From: Magnolia sinica
Lineage: Eukaryota > Streptophyta > Magnoliopsida > Magnoliales > Magnoliaceae
Assembly: GCF_029962835.1 (NCBI RefSeq)
Contig: NC_080584.1
Location: forward strand, 83,232,862 to 83,296,861
Direction: 5' to 3'
Length of the DNA stretch: 64,000 nucleotides
The notes below the pieces were generated by a model, which made no database searches, had not been told where the DNA came from, and saw nothing but the letters and a program-made list of their open reading frames with translations. Positions 47,868 to 60,418 of this stretch are shown here, piece by piece; the stretch's first letter is position 1, and each line of letters starts with the position of its first letter. A program made the translations under genes and the position numbers.

Positions 47868-48416
47868 GGGAAAAGGTACTATGCGCTCGACCTCACAATA
47901 AGCTCCCGTGAGGTTGATCTGTGTGGGCCCCACCGTGATGCGTGTCAACCATCAACACCGTGCATTTGATGGGTCCCCTCTAAATTATGGGATATCCTAA
48001 AAATCAACCGTATAAGGAACTCAGGTGGGCCATACCATCTAAAATCATGTGAAGACACCGTTAAAACATATAAAAGCACTTGGTGGGGCCCACCTGAGTT
48101 TTGAATGCTGCTGAAACTTGGTCTAAACCCTCATCCAAGTGGGACACACATAATGGATGGGCTGGATTTGCAAACCATATCTCGGTGGGCCCAAAAAATG
48201 ATTATAAATGTTTTAATGGTGCACGGCCCCTCCCCACTTCTGTATGTGGTGTGGCCCACACAAGTCACGGATTGACTTGATTTTTGAGACCTAGGCCCAC
48301 GATGGAATGGTGCATCTAACCGATGGGGTAGATGTTCGAAACACATCACGGTGGGGCCCACACAGCTCAACCTTATGGGACGGACTCGCGAGGTCAAGTG
48401 CATAGTACCTTTTCCC
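47868..48416. mobile_element. Family C MITE, copy 2 (549 bp)
   Basis: Inverted ends GGGAAAAGGTACTATGCG and TGCATAGTACCTTTTCCC bound long inverted arms carrying GTGGGGCCCAC cores. The left flank is a (TA)n run. No clear target duplication. Confidence 0.72.
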
Positions 48417-49009
48417 AGCCAAACCACTGGTCGTGCTGGACAGAGGCCACCATAATGTATGTGTTTTATCCTGCCATTTATCTATTTTGCCATCTCATTT
48501 TAGGACATGAGCCTAAAAATTAGGTAGAGCCAAATATCAGGTGGACCATACCCACCATTAAAAACTTACTGGGGCCCACAAAAACTTCTTGTCGGACTCA
48601 GGTCAACAGCAACTGTCCATTGCCAACCCTAAGCTAGGTTCTTATAATAGAAGAATTTTGAAACACAGGCCATCAACAGCAAACATAAAATGGTTTTGGA
48701 TCATTGAACCCCAGCCATAGTTTTAGACTCTGAAACCAGACTCTACTCAACAAAACTCAAAAGGGCTTTTCTTACAAAAGTGATATTTCCATTACCAATG
48801 AAACGAGTCCATGGATGACAAAAACAATATCAGTTTAGTTGGGGAAATGCAGTTAGAAACAGCTTCCACAAAGATAGTGGGACGCAATCTATCATCCCAC
48901 TTCGAGAGATGCAGCTTCTGATCATAATCTTAATCAATGTCGTCGATTCAACCGTGGAATCACTCGTGCCCATGTTTGGGTATCATCCGCAGATGAAAAG
49001 ATTCTACTT

Positions 49010-49334
49010 GGAGTCGTTTGGATGCCTGTAAATGGTTTAAGTGGTAAATGATTTATAAGTGTAAGTTATTCATAGCCTATATTGTTTATAGGTAAATGTA
49101 TATTTGTGTTGAGATCAACTGTAAATTATTCTTGTAAATGGAGAGGCAATTTTTGAAAATATAGCCATTAGGCTACAAATGAAATCACAGCTTTTTTGCT
49201 TTGAAATCTAATGAGGTTGAAAGCTGTAAATAATTTGCAGCCTGTCATTTATAGGCATCCAAACATAGACTGTAAAACCATTTACCTGTAAATCATTTAC
49301 AGTTAGCCTCATTTACAGGCATCCAAACAACTCC
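49010..49334. mobile_element. hAT-like MITE, 325 bp
   Basis: Inverted ends GGAGTCGTTTGGATGCCTGT and ACAGGCATCCAAACAACTCC are nearly perfect, and the interior repeats GTAAATGATTTA-type words. It is absent from the matching point of unit 1 (about 29388). The flanking duplication is imperfect. Confidence 0.75.
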
Positions 49335-50560
49335 TTATATTCCATTCTTGTTTCAATTTGTATGGAATGGGAAATATCTGGCGATCGCTGTACCAAAATG
49401 AGAATTGAACAAAATGCAGCCCAACCCATCATTTTTGTGGAAGTCGAGCCGATTTGTACATCACACACAACTCAGATGGTCGGAGACATGAAATCCTCTT
49501 CGAAAAACAAAATTAAATTAAAAAAGCCATAAAAATAGAACGAACCGCAACTGGTTCAACTGGTTATTCTCCACATTTCTATTTTAGGTGACTGTTATGC
49601 GACATTGGCTGGCACTGAAGATAGACCCTACATCCTTTTATCAGGATCTCTCCAAAATCTCTAATACCATGTTTGACATCTATAGAACCACATCCAACTT
49701 CCAAAATCCATAGTTTAACCAGTTCGGAATGCGGGATTACGAGGTATTGAATTGCCTTACATGAAATTAACACCATTATTATACAATGATAATATGGCTG
49801 AACTACCATGGTCTTTTTACCATCCAATCTTGCATTTGGGATTTAATTCTTCCTTCGGGAAAAATACTGTTTTACATGAAACTAGCATTTGGTGGATACT
49901 AGAATTGTAATCAATGGCCAGATTTTGCAACTGATGTCGATCGCCTATATTTATATGCAACTTGAGTGTCACGTGTAAAGGGCACATATAGATGAATGGC
50001 ATAGATAAAACACATGCATCAATGTGGGGCCCACAGCTTTAGTGAATTTCAAAATCCACCAGAAATTTGGTTGTATCGCTTATTGGGATTGGAAAGTCAA
50101 ATACCTGAATTAATCTAATCCTTCCCATTGATTCCAAATACCAGATGGAACATAGATTGAACAACTGCAATTCCATACCACCTAATCCCACCAATCCCAC
50201 ATTCCAAACGAGCCTTAAAATCTTGAAGACTTGACTGGACTCAATATCAACTTGGCACATCACTCAATTAAGAGTCATGTTGAGTCTGGACTTAGGCTAG
50301 GTCACCAGCGAGTTTCACAGTGATTCTACTAGATTTCTGGCCGAGTTCATAGTTTCTAGCCGAGTCAAGCCACGAGTTTAACAACTACGTCAACGCCCTG
50401 GGCTCCAATATCCATCATCATAGCCTCTCCCTACTCCAATATCCATCATCATCATAGCCTTCTACCTGCAATTTGGATTGGGAGTCCACCTTTTAATGGT
50501 TGATTGGTAACATTTTTACCATCCAACAGACAACACAAACAAAGTGGGGCCCACCTCATG
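49335..50560. other. Unit 2-specific block, unassigned
   Basis: About 1.2 kb with no counterpart in unit 1 and no recognised coding sequence. It has a GTGGGGCCCAC fragment at about 50022 and a duplicated ATATCCATCATC motif near 50408 and 50443. It could be one or more unrecognised insertions, or sequence lost from unit 1. Confidence 0.4.
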
Positions 50561-50770
50561 ACAGGTAACTGCAGCCAGAGCTCCTTTTCTGGACGCAATG
50601 GGTTAGCATTACTTATCCATTTGTTGGAAAAGCATCGACATTATGCATGTGCGATGGATGGTCCCGATATCAGATTACAGTCAGCTGATATCTTTGTCTA
50701 CGGTGGAAACACAAAAGTATATCTAAAAATGTCAGTTGAGTTTGGATGATCTTGGGAGTGAATAGGAAAG

Positions 50771-50773
<3 letters not shown>

Positions 50774-50818
<45 letters not shown>
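50774..50818. repeat. (GA)n microsatellite
   Basis: About 45 bp of GA repeats inside a unit 2-specific block. Confidence 0.95.
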
Positions 50819-50819
<1 letters not shown>

Positions 50820-51140
50820 TTTTGAAGAAAAAAGAATTTTGAAGAAAAAAGAGTTTTGTGTGTTAGGGCCACAATCCCTCACACACCTGTTATTATAATG
50901 CTAGAAATACAAAAACATACTCCACAAAAGCACACACCCAAAAACATGAAAAATACATACATCACTTGCACTCTCTATACTCTCCCCCTGTTCACTATAG
51001 TATTTCTGATTAATTGTATTCCATCTCAAATATTGTTGCAGAAGTCTTCATTTGAGATTTTGCAAATGAAGCTAAAATGCTTATGAACAGGTAGAAAACC
51101 ATGCCAAGGTTATTGGGGTACCTCTGATATTCTTTTCAGA

Positions 51141-54100
51141 TCATGGAATGAGCAGTATCTTGCCTATATGCTTGCTACTTTCCATTAGCCCATGGGCCTC
51201 TGCTGCTTTAGCCAATGGAAAAGACTTGTACACCACAGGCTTCACCTTGCCTGCTGCAATGGCGGGCCACACGTTCTTCTCCACCTCGCTGACAATCACC
51301 GCTTTGTTTTCAAGGCTTCTACTCCTCAATCCCCCGGCTGTATAGCATAACTAGTTTAGAATATCCAAATGGGCAAGGCTCCAACTTTCACATGCTGAGG
51401 ATAATGCATGCCAATCCAGATTGTCAAAATGGTGGGCCCCAATGTGAATAGATCCCTATTTAGGAAATCTAGCTAGAATAGAGAATACTGTTTTATCAAC
51501 CTTGTTCAGCTAAAGATGCGTTTGGATACAATATTGAATTTGGTTGCAATTAGTAGTCTAACAAAGTGAAAGTAGCTAGGGCCCTTCAATGGGTACCTGG
51601 ACCCACAGCTACCTGATGAGCCCCGCCTGATTTTAACAGGTCTGGGTTCCATTTGCTGGGCCTGTTAAGAAAAAGAGTCAGGTTTCAGGTCTCACCTTTT
51701 GGACCCGTTAAGAATCAGGTCTAGTCGGCCAATGGTTGGGTCCATCATATCGAACCAATTAAAGTCAGGTTGTGTTGGGTCCAGGTCAGGTCCACCTAGT
51801 TTCAAATTTTAATTGTAAAATTATAAATATGCGTATATATATGTAATATATATTGATTATTCTAGCAAAAGAAATGAGGTTTCCTGAGCCACACACATGT
51901 AAGAGAGACCGTTTAAATACCACACAGATGTCAAATGGCACGTGTGCAATCAAATCAATCCATTGGGAGGGGTCCTAACCATGTAACTGCTCTTATTTGT
52001 CCCAAACCCAATTCAAAACCTAGATCCAAAGTCCCGATGGATACCCAAACTCAATCAAATCCAGGTCTAGGTCTTCAAGATCTAGACCCGGACCCAGCAA
52101 GACCCGAACCTAGTTAGCTTGGGTACGACTTACAAGTACCATACGAGCTGACCTGAACCCAACTCATTCACCACCCTAGAAGTTCCACAGAGACCATCAG
52201 ATCCGGATTATAGTCTCCATGCTTGCCATTATATCAAAGGTCTGGTTTCCAAATGGCAATTATACTATAGGATAGTTAATGAATGTGAGGGCTACTTCTC
52301 ATTATGAAATATGATTCCTAGGGAAAATAATATAAATTGTCAATTTTTTATTTTTATTTTTCCACTTGTGCATCCAAAAACAGCCCAAAGCAAACTCAAG
52401 AAGTGTTAATTCTTCAATACCTTGCACCGTAAGACGCCTTAGAAGCAAACATGAGAGGTTTACTTCTGTAGCCACACCACCCAAGAAGCCGATGATGAAA
52501 AGCCTTCCATCAACATTTAAGCTGCTGAGGTTTTGTTGGAAGTAAGGGCCACCAACATTGTCTAATATGACATCCACACCTGACATCAAATATTTAAATG
52601 TTTGAGACAATGTTGTTAAAATCCTACGATTTACGATCTACAATATATGATTTGAGTCAAATCATAAGCAAAATTATTTGAATTCCACCTCGAATCCCTT
52701 TTTATAGGAATCCTATGATTCTATAATTTGAATCTTACAATTTACGATTCAAATCCAGTTTTATGATTCTAATTATACTCATTCTCTTCTATTTTAAGCT
52801 TTGCTTGGCTTTCATTTTATGTTTTTAAATTGGTGGGGGCTTTAAGAATTGTATAGAAAAGGTGAAATATTTTATTTGTTCTTTATAAGATATTAAATGA
52901 TATATATTCTCATCAATGTTAAATTATGGAGCTTTTGTTAAAATGATTTCCTACTTAACTGGTCAAAACACCAAATTGATGTATGACTTATCTAGAATAT
53001 TTTCATGGATGGTTACGATCATGTTGACTTATATGTATTGTGGAATGATGTTTAGAAATGAAAATATCTTTTTTCATCGGTCAACAGTATTAAAGACCGC
53101 TTTTCCAACGTGATTCTGCACTCAAGAAAGGTAACAAGAACATAAATTATTAAAGAAACCTTGTATGTTTCTTAAGGGAATTCTTGAAAGACAAAAAATT
53201 AAAAGAAGGATAAGAATCCTTTTTTTACACTATCATGACATGGTGATTACTTGATGGTAAAAGGAAGATTGATGATGTTTTTTTTTTTTGAAAAAAAAAA
53301 AAAAAAACTGATTTATTTACAATTTTCATTTTTTTTTTTTTTCAAAATTTTAAGAAATTTATTTTTTTAAAAAATCTTACGATATATGATATGATTTGCA
53401 ATTTGATATGATTCAACCCCTATTACGATTTGCAATATGATAATGATTTTAACAAATTGGTTTGAGAATGCATTCGAAACTTTAAATGATGAGGCAAGCA
53501 AACAGACCTTTCCCTCCTGTTTCTTCCTTCACCCGCGCAACAAAGTCTTCGGTCTTATAATTGATGCAGACATCAGCACCAAGATCCTTGCAAAAGGCTA
53601 GTTTTTCTTCACTTCCTAGTAAACAGAAAAAGTGTTACAGTGTAAGAATCAAGGATTGGATAGATACTAGGTATAGATAGAGAGTATGATATCTGGTGGT
53701 GTAGGAGCTACACCATAGGCTGTTTGGCTGTTTGGGTAGAGGAACTACACCATAGGCTGTTTGGATGGTGGGTAAACTGTTAGACAGGCTGTGTTAGACA
53801 AGCTGAAACATACCTTGTATAGACCTTGTATAGCTAGCATACCTTATATAGTTGGTTTTCCATAGGTAGATGATTCTAATTTTATTTCTTTCCTTGTATA
53901 GATGCTGTAATCTCTATATATTCAACCCCTTTGGGTTGTATCAAATATACAAAAGCTTTCAGCTCGTCTCGGTTTACATGGTATCAGAGCATCACTGATC
54001 CAAATCCGGCACCACCTGTCAGATCCGACCACCCTGTGCCGTCTGGCCACCCCTGTTGCGTCGTCCGATCATCCCTCTGCTCGTCCAAGCACCATCTGCT

Positions 54101-57100
54101 GCTCGTCCCGCGCCCCTGTTGCAGATCCAACTATCCCCTGCTCTTCCGAACGTCCCCTGTTGCAGATCCGGCCACCTCCTGCGCGTCCGACCGTTCATCC
54201 GACCACCCCCTGCGCGTCCGACCACTCCTGTTGAAGATCCGACCACCCCTGTTGAAGATCCGACCACTCCTGTGGGATCCTGGTCAGCCAGCGTAAATAT
54301 GCTAAGGATCTTCTCGCTTTGGCATCATTAACAGATCAGAAAACAGTTCAGACTCCCTTAGAACTTAACATTCATTATGGCCGCGACGATGGTGATCTAC
54401 TTGCACAGCCCGACTTATACCGTCGTTTGGTTGAGAGTCTGGTTTACTTAACTATGACTCGCCCTGATATTGCCTATGCTGTCCAAGTCGTCAGTCAGTT
54501 TGTTTCTGCTCCTCGGACTCTTCATATGACTGCGGTGTTACGCATCATACGGTACCTACGTAGAACTCTAGATCGATCACTGTTCTTCTCCTCCACGGCG
54601 ACTCTGGACCTTCGTGCTTATTCGGATGCTGATTGGGCTGGTTGCGCTCTCACACGAAGATCTACCACTGGCTACTGTGTTTTTCTCGGCACTTCTCTCA
54701 TCTCTTGGAAGTGTAAGAAGCAGGCCACTGTTTCCAAATCAAGCACAGAAGCCGAGTATCGAGCGATGTCTGCTGCATGTAGTGAGCTTGTTTGGTTACG
54801 TGGACTTCTTTCCGACTTGGGCATTCCTGTGCAGAATCCTACTCCACTCCATGTTGATAATCTCAGTGCCATTCAGATTGCCTCTAACCCGGTTTTTCAT
54901 GAACGGACGAAGCATATTGAAGTTGACTGTCACTTTATCCGTGAGAAATTTCAGTCTGGGCTCATTTCTCTACCACATGTTGCATCCCATGATCAGATTG
55001 CAGACATTTTCACCAGGTCCCTAACTTCTGCACGTCACTCATTTCTCGTTGGCAAACTATTACTTGTCGATGCCCCGCATTAGTTTGAGGGGGGATGTTA
55101 GACAGGCCGTGTTAGACAAGCTGAAACATACCTTGTATAGACCTTGTATAGCTAGCATACCTTATATAGTTGGTTTTCCATAGGTAGATGATTCTGATTT
55201 TATTTCTTTCATTGTATAGATGTTGTAATCTCTATATATTCAACCCCTTTGGGTTGTCTCAAATACACAAAAGCTTTCAGCTCGTCTCGGTTTACATAAA
55301 CAGGTAGGTCCCTACTGGTGTTAGGGTGATGGATGAGGTTGAGCATACATGAATTTTGGATAGGTGGGTGTCACAGCTAACACAGATGCATCAAAGAGTA
55401 GTTATAATGGATGGAGAGGAGACTACACTAGATGGAAGAGGTAGCAATACAGGCAGAACATCTCATGTTATGTACCTGCTGTGACAAATACCCGCGCTCC
55501 TTGGTGTTTGGCAAACTGAATTGCAAATGTGCCTATTCCGCTCGATCCCCCATGAATCTGAAAAATATATGGTTCAGTTCACAAACCTATGCAACAAAAA
55601 CTTTTAGTTAAAGAAAAAAAAAAATCATGCTGGAATTACAGATGAAAGGTCAGACAATTAGGATTATCAATGGGATGGGGTGGCCCATCGAGCTTTCGGG
55701 CTTGGCCATACCTCAGCCTAAAATTTAAACCTGTTTATTGATCAGGCCAGGCTCGTTTAAGGTTTCAAGTTTCAAGGGCATTTTTGTCAATACCAAGTAT
55801 GATTGCACATGCCAAATGAACACCTAGACCTTGTGCAAAAGAGGATGACCAGGCTCGGGCTTGGGTCGGACTCGGCCGGGGCATGCATAATCATCATAGG
55901 CTCGGCCCTGTTTACCTTGGCCTGTCAAGGGCCCGGACAGACTCAGCCTAGGTTTACTTTGCAAGTCAGGCTTGAACAGACTAGTGCTGTAAATGGGTAC
56001 CCAATGGACCCGACCCGATTTCAATGGGACCAGGTCCCATTATTTGAACCGTTAAGATATCGGGTTGGGCTAGGGCATCATCCTTTGGACCCAGTTAAAG
56101 ACAGATCTAGCTGGGTTCAGGCCGGATCCATGTAAAGTCAGGTTGGGTCTAGTTAGTTTTAATAGTAAAATTATACATATTTAATATATACTGATTATTC
56201 TAGCAAAAGAAATGAGGTTTCCTGACGCATATGCATGAGAACCCATTTACACAACATGCACCTCTCAAAGAGGCATTTGTGTGTGAGATTGAATCCATCC
56301 ATTAGGTGGGCCCAACCATTTAAATGCTCTTATTTGTTCCGAACCAAACTCGAATCCTCGATCCAAAGACCTAACGGGTACCCAATCCAATGAGATCCAG
56401 ATTTGACTCTTCCAAATATAGACCTGGACCCAGTTAGCCCAGGTATGAGTACTATAAGACCTGACCCATTGACAGCCCTAGGACATACCTCGGCTTGGCC
56501 GGAACCTGGCCAGTTAACAGCCCTACAGACTGTTAAAAAAATATCCAATTTTGACAATACTCTGTTGCATCATGAGAAATGCAAACTGATAGATTTAGAA
56601 TAAGTGACAATAGCAGTTTAGAACTACCTAAGATATTGATAAAGCACCTAGAAGATGAAGTTATGCATATATGAGGTTCCATGTATAAGAAAATGGGATT
56701 CAATAACATAAGGGCTTTTCTTTTTTGTGAAAGATGATGGGATTTAATTAAAGAAGGTGAGCCAAAAGCTGGCGCAAAGCCAACATAACATAAGGGCATG
56801 TTTGGTTAAGGAATTAAAGCATTCCAATTTCCTCTGATTCTAAGGAGGGGAATGTCACTCCCAAGCATCCGTCTTCTCTGTATGGATGAGGCTGAATCCA
56901 TCTCTCATCTCTTCCCGCAATGCTAAATGAATTTTAGAAATGCACTCTTTTTGGAAACAAGAGTACTAAACAACAGCCAAATGATTAGCTGATGGTGGTG
57001 AAGCACACCTGCTTTGAGAACCAAAGTAAATCTTCTGAGACTCAATCCACATAAAGCCTAAATTATTTACCAGGAAGGTTTCTCCTGTGGATAGCCTGCT

Positions 57101-57250
57101 TATCATAAAAACTGTCGACCACACTGTACAAGCCACTTCAGGAAAGCTCGCAGCATCTTTCAGAGAAACACCTGGTGGAATTGGAAGAACTTGTCCAGCT
57201 GGAACAGCTACCTTTTCTGCATACCCTCCTCCACTAAGAAGAGCACACAC
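51141..57250 (-). CDS. Quinone oxidoreductase copy 2, exons 2-6 only (exon 1 not in window)
   Basis: Exons matching copy 1 lie at 57250-57071 (180 nt), 55557-55476 (82), 53615-53508 (108), 52579-52421 (159) and 51337-51141 (197, TGA). All lengths, phases and GT-AG junctions equal copy 1, and every exon is open. Amino-acid differences are scattered: PPGVS for [17 protein letters not shown] for AIQIAKHQGVRV, QQNLSSL for [24 protein letters not shown] for QGGVATEANLACLLARR, and [11 protein letters not shown] for PLAEAAEGHKL. The cofactor motif HGGSSGIG and the C-terminal [12 protein letters not shown] are kept. No exon 1 was found between 57251 and 64000. Homology to copy 1 fades at about 61970, roughly 250 bp short of where exon 1 should be. 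Either exon 1 lies beyond the window behind inserted repeats, or this is a promoterless 5'-truncated duplicate. Several transposons sit in its introns but none touches an exon. Confidence 0.8.
52609..53459. mobile_element. MITE E1 in QOR copy 2 intron 4, 851 bp
   Basis: Ends AATGTTGTTAAAATC and GATTTTAACAAATTG are inverted. A 9-bp duplication with one mismatch flanks it (GTTTGAGAC at 52600-52608, GTTTGAGAA at 53460-53468); copy 1 has a single GTTTGAGAA at about 33173. The interior is AT-rich with CTACGATTTACGATC and its inverse. The duplication length fits Mutator-type. Confidence 0.8.
53778..55296 (+). mobile_element. Ty1/Copia LTR retrotransposon, internally reduced, young
   Basis: Two 201-bp LTRs (53778-53978 and 55096-55296, TG...CA ends) are nearly identical. 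A 5-bp target duplication TAAAC lies at 53773-53777 and 55297-55301. Directly after the left LTR is the initiator-tRNA-Met-type primer site TGGTATCAGAGC, and a purine-rich tract precedes the right LTR. The interior keeps only the last part of the polyprotein: the RNase H region at 54319-55083 ([40 protein letters not shown]). It is a broken, non-autonomous fossil lying in intron 3 of QOR copy 2. The matching site in copy 1 (near 33454) is empty, so it inserted after the duplication. Confidence 0.93.
55980..56485. mobile_element. GGGTCC-rich MITE in QOR copy 2 intron 2
   Basis: The left end GTGCTGTAAATGGGTACCC and right end TGACCCATTGACAGCCCTA are inverted. It is the counterpart of 34120-34690. 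Confidence 0.5.
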
Positions 57251-57510
57251 CTGAAAAAGACATTCCATGGATAATCACAACATAAACACTGCACAAAATC
57301 AGCATTTACAATAAAAGAAACTATGATGCATAGATAAAACATTTTCTTCCCAGGATCAATATGTTGAATTTGAACCCACATCAATGTTTCTATACCTCGA
57401 CATCCAATTGAACCATGGGCTCAGGCCATTAATTATATATAACATGAAATACCATATGATTATGACTCGTCACTATTTTAAAAAATCAAACTCAGGTACT
57501 AGACATATTC

Positions 57511-57880
57511 TATTAGATTGTACAATCTGTAATTAAGATCTCTGAGTTGTGATTATATCATAGTCTAGTAGATAATTAGATTTTGCATATCCAGCACGTA
57601 TTAGAGCGGCGGAAAATTTCGCAAACCATTGGCGAGAAGCTTGTTTGAGCCCTTTCGGTGGTTAAGTTCCAAGTTGGGCATTCTTAGTTCTCACTCTCCA
57701 ACTTGAGGGAGAGTATTAGATTGTACAATCTGTAATTAAAATATCTAAGTTGTAACTAGATCCTAGTCTGGTAGATAATTAGATTTTATATAGCTCATAT
57801 TAAGATTTAGCTATTATAAAATTAGGCATGTACATCTCTATAAGAAAGTGTCTCCATTATCAAAATTACCCAACTTTACA
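57511..57880 (+). mobile_element. Copia-like LTR remnant in intron 1 of QOR copy 2
   Basis: Two related LTR-type stretches, each starting TATTAGATTGTACAATC, flank a short interior ending in a purine-rich tract. The outer end is TTTACA. A TATTC duplication flanks it at 57506-57510 and 57881-57885, and copy 1 has a single TATTC at 35693-35697. It is a strongly reduced, broken fossil with no coding sequence; family placement rests on the LTR ends and tract only. Confidence 0.68.
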
Positions 57881-58274
57881 TATTCAAGGTTTAAAACTTG
57901 GTTTGAGAATGCAACTGATCCTGGGATTGGACCGAAGTCGCTTGGACAAAACCAAGAAAAGAAAAAAAGAAAATGAGACTGCTTCAACTTCATCCATATC
58001 GTTACCAACTTGGACCGTACCGGTCTGACTCGCTCCACATCTCATCCTGATTCAAACCAGTCAGACCAAATTGCCCAATTTTAACATATAGGTGGTCCAA
58101 CCCAGACCGGTTCCCACCAAAATTGATGCCACCTGAGCAATAACAAGTCATACAGAATGATATTTAAAACCATAGGGATAGTAGATAATAAACCCAAATA
58201 TCCAACAATATCTACATGACCACTTGTAGAAAACATAACCATCCACAATCATGCAATTATATGGGAGATGACAT

Positions 58275-58385
58275 ATCCTTTTACTCGGATAGGGCATGCA
58301 AGGATCAAACCCTTAACCAAAAGGTCACAACTTGCAGTAGCAACACAGGATTATCCAATTGAGCTACACATTCAACCTCGTATCC
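58275..58385 (-). mobile_element. tRNA-derived SINE-like repeat, unit 2 counterpart
   Basis: Matches 36125-36262. The A box reads AGCTCAATTGGATAATCC and the B-box-like part GGTTTGATCCTTGC. Confidence 0.55.
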
Positions 58386-59242
58386 ATCTTAATAATAAGG
58401 CACAGGTATGACATTGAAAGATGAATGTTGGCATGGTCCGGCCAGCAATTAGATCAGAAATTTTCATGCATTTACCAAAAAAAAAAAATGAAAAAAAGAT
58501 TTGGATTGGTTCGTAATCAAACTACAAAATAGATATATGAACTAAATAGGATCGTTCGCTGGAATGGGATACTGATTCTTTTATCAGATCCCAATGGGAT
58601 ATTCAAATCCACTGAAGATGTAATAGGTATTTGAGACTGATCAGCTTCAATTATGACTGAGGATTTCTATCTGCATCCATAATAACTGCACAATCTGATT
58701 GTTTGCTCCAAATAAAGTGGAACTTAACCAACATTGGACATTAACTCTCAGCCAACTTAATTATCATAATTGATTATCTAAATCAATGATGCATCCAAAC
58801 ACAGAGACAAGTCAAAGAATACCTTCAACACATCATACCATATGATTTTTATTTTTGGAGGAATTATATGATCCTTGGCTCAAGGATATCTATAACATTG
58901 TCAGATCTGAGTTACAACATCTGGGACCTGATTTTGATGTCCATGACTATGAATAGACCATGCTTGAAAAATCTCTTTGAATAGGCAAACCTAGCCCCTT
59001 AATCAGTGGCCTGCAAATAGATGTTAGGCACAAAATAAAGCTATGGTTCAACTCACAGAAAAAGATCAACAATTGGATGGCTAGGATCTTCCAATCTGGG
59101 AGACTTTGGGACAAGGCCTATCAATTGTGGATAATGGGTCCGATCATGGATTAGGTATGACCCCAAAGCTTCCAGTTTTTCAGACAAATGACTGAACATA
59201 AACAGTAGCAGCATTTCTTTTGTTGACTGTCTATTTGCAGCC

Positions 59243-59943
59243 AGTGTTCGAAATATCAGTATCGCATTCTTGGGATACGGATACATATTGGTTATCGCAT
59301 GGGATATATCGGTTGTATCGTGTAATGTATCTTTGTTGTTGGAAACATGGGGAAACATTGGGAAATTGGTTGAATTTTTCAATAAAACTTTAGTGATTGT
59401 TAAAAAAGACATCAATACATATAAATCAAAACCTTACAAAAAACAAGTACACATAATAGGTTTTCTTTGTATGGGGTCCTAATCTACGCATTGTCTAACT
59501 GAATTGATGCAAGTATATTCATATAATTTATAAATGTAAGAAAATGTGTGGAAACACAAGCAATACATTCACAAGCAAAAGAAGAATCACTAGATTAGGT
59601 TACATACATGCTTAATTTTACGTTTGGACACAAAGATTGCAAACGATTTGCAAGAAATTGGGAAATTTTGATTTTTTTCAATTTTTCGCAACTCGGCATC
59701 TCTTCCAAATCTCGAAACTCCCAATCCATGATTTTCACAAAACATGAAAAATCATGGATTTGTATCAATTTGACACTTAATTTAACATGATTTATAGAAA
59801 ATAAAAGGATCGGAATTTGAAAATACTCACCAGATCAAACATGTGGGATATATCGCACTACTTGTGCATTTCGTATCGCATAGGTGGGATACAAGATATA
59901 TCGTGGGATATACTGACTGATATCGTCAATATTTAAAACACTG
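59243..59943. mobile_element. MITE E2 in unit 2, 701 bp
   Basis: Ends AGTGTTCGAAATATC and GATATCGTCAATATT...AACACTG are inverted. A perfect 9-bp duplication TTTGCAGCC lies at 59234-59242 and 59944-59952; unit 1 has one copy at 37144-37152. The interior has GGGATATATCG words in both orientations. Mutator-type by duplication length. Confidence 0.88.
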
Positions 59944-60418
59944 TTTGCAGCCAAACAACCAATGCATTAGGATGGCTGGATACTCTTATCGAAAAGATCA
60001 TTGGAGCATGGGGTCCATCCAATGTTGGACCCAGCATATTTAACAGTCTGGATAACTAAACATAGGCCTCACTTCTACAAATTTAGAACCATTGATATTG
60101 TGCATATCCAGAGGATTCATGTTATCTTCCTTATTGGAACTTAGGGCCCGAGGATACTATTACACATCCTCAAGCAGAGGATCATATATTCCTAATTATT
60201 TTATCATTCATAGTATTCTTCGCTATGGTTTATGGAGGGGTGCTTTATGGTGCAACCCGGTTATTGAATCAATGAGATCTCGACATCCGACTCGCAGAGA
60301 AATGAACACGTATATGCTCAATATTAAAGTAGAGAGGGAGAAGTAACTTTATTGATATTTCAATTTCTTGGCTTAAAATATTTACAGAAACTAAAACTCA
60401 GGGAGATGTGGAATGCCT

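Noticed and set aside
48131-48427. 98-codon ORF resembling one at 44290-44604
   Set aside because: The two match because both are family C MITE arms in opposite orientation. There is no domain and no codon bias.
54019-54296. Overlapping open frames of 80-120 codons on both strands, Pro/Arg- and Gly/Arg-rich
   Set aside because: They come from imperfect short tandem repeats (CCGACCACCCCTG-type) in the interior of the Copia element, open in several frames because of composition.
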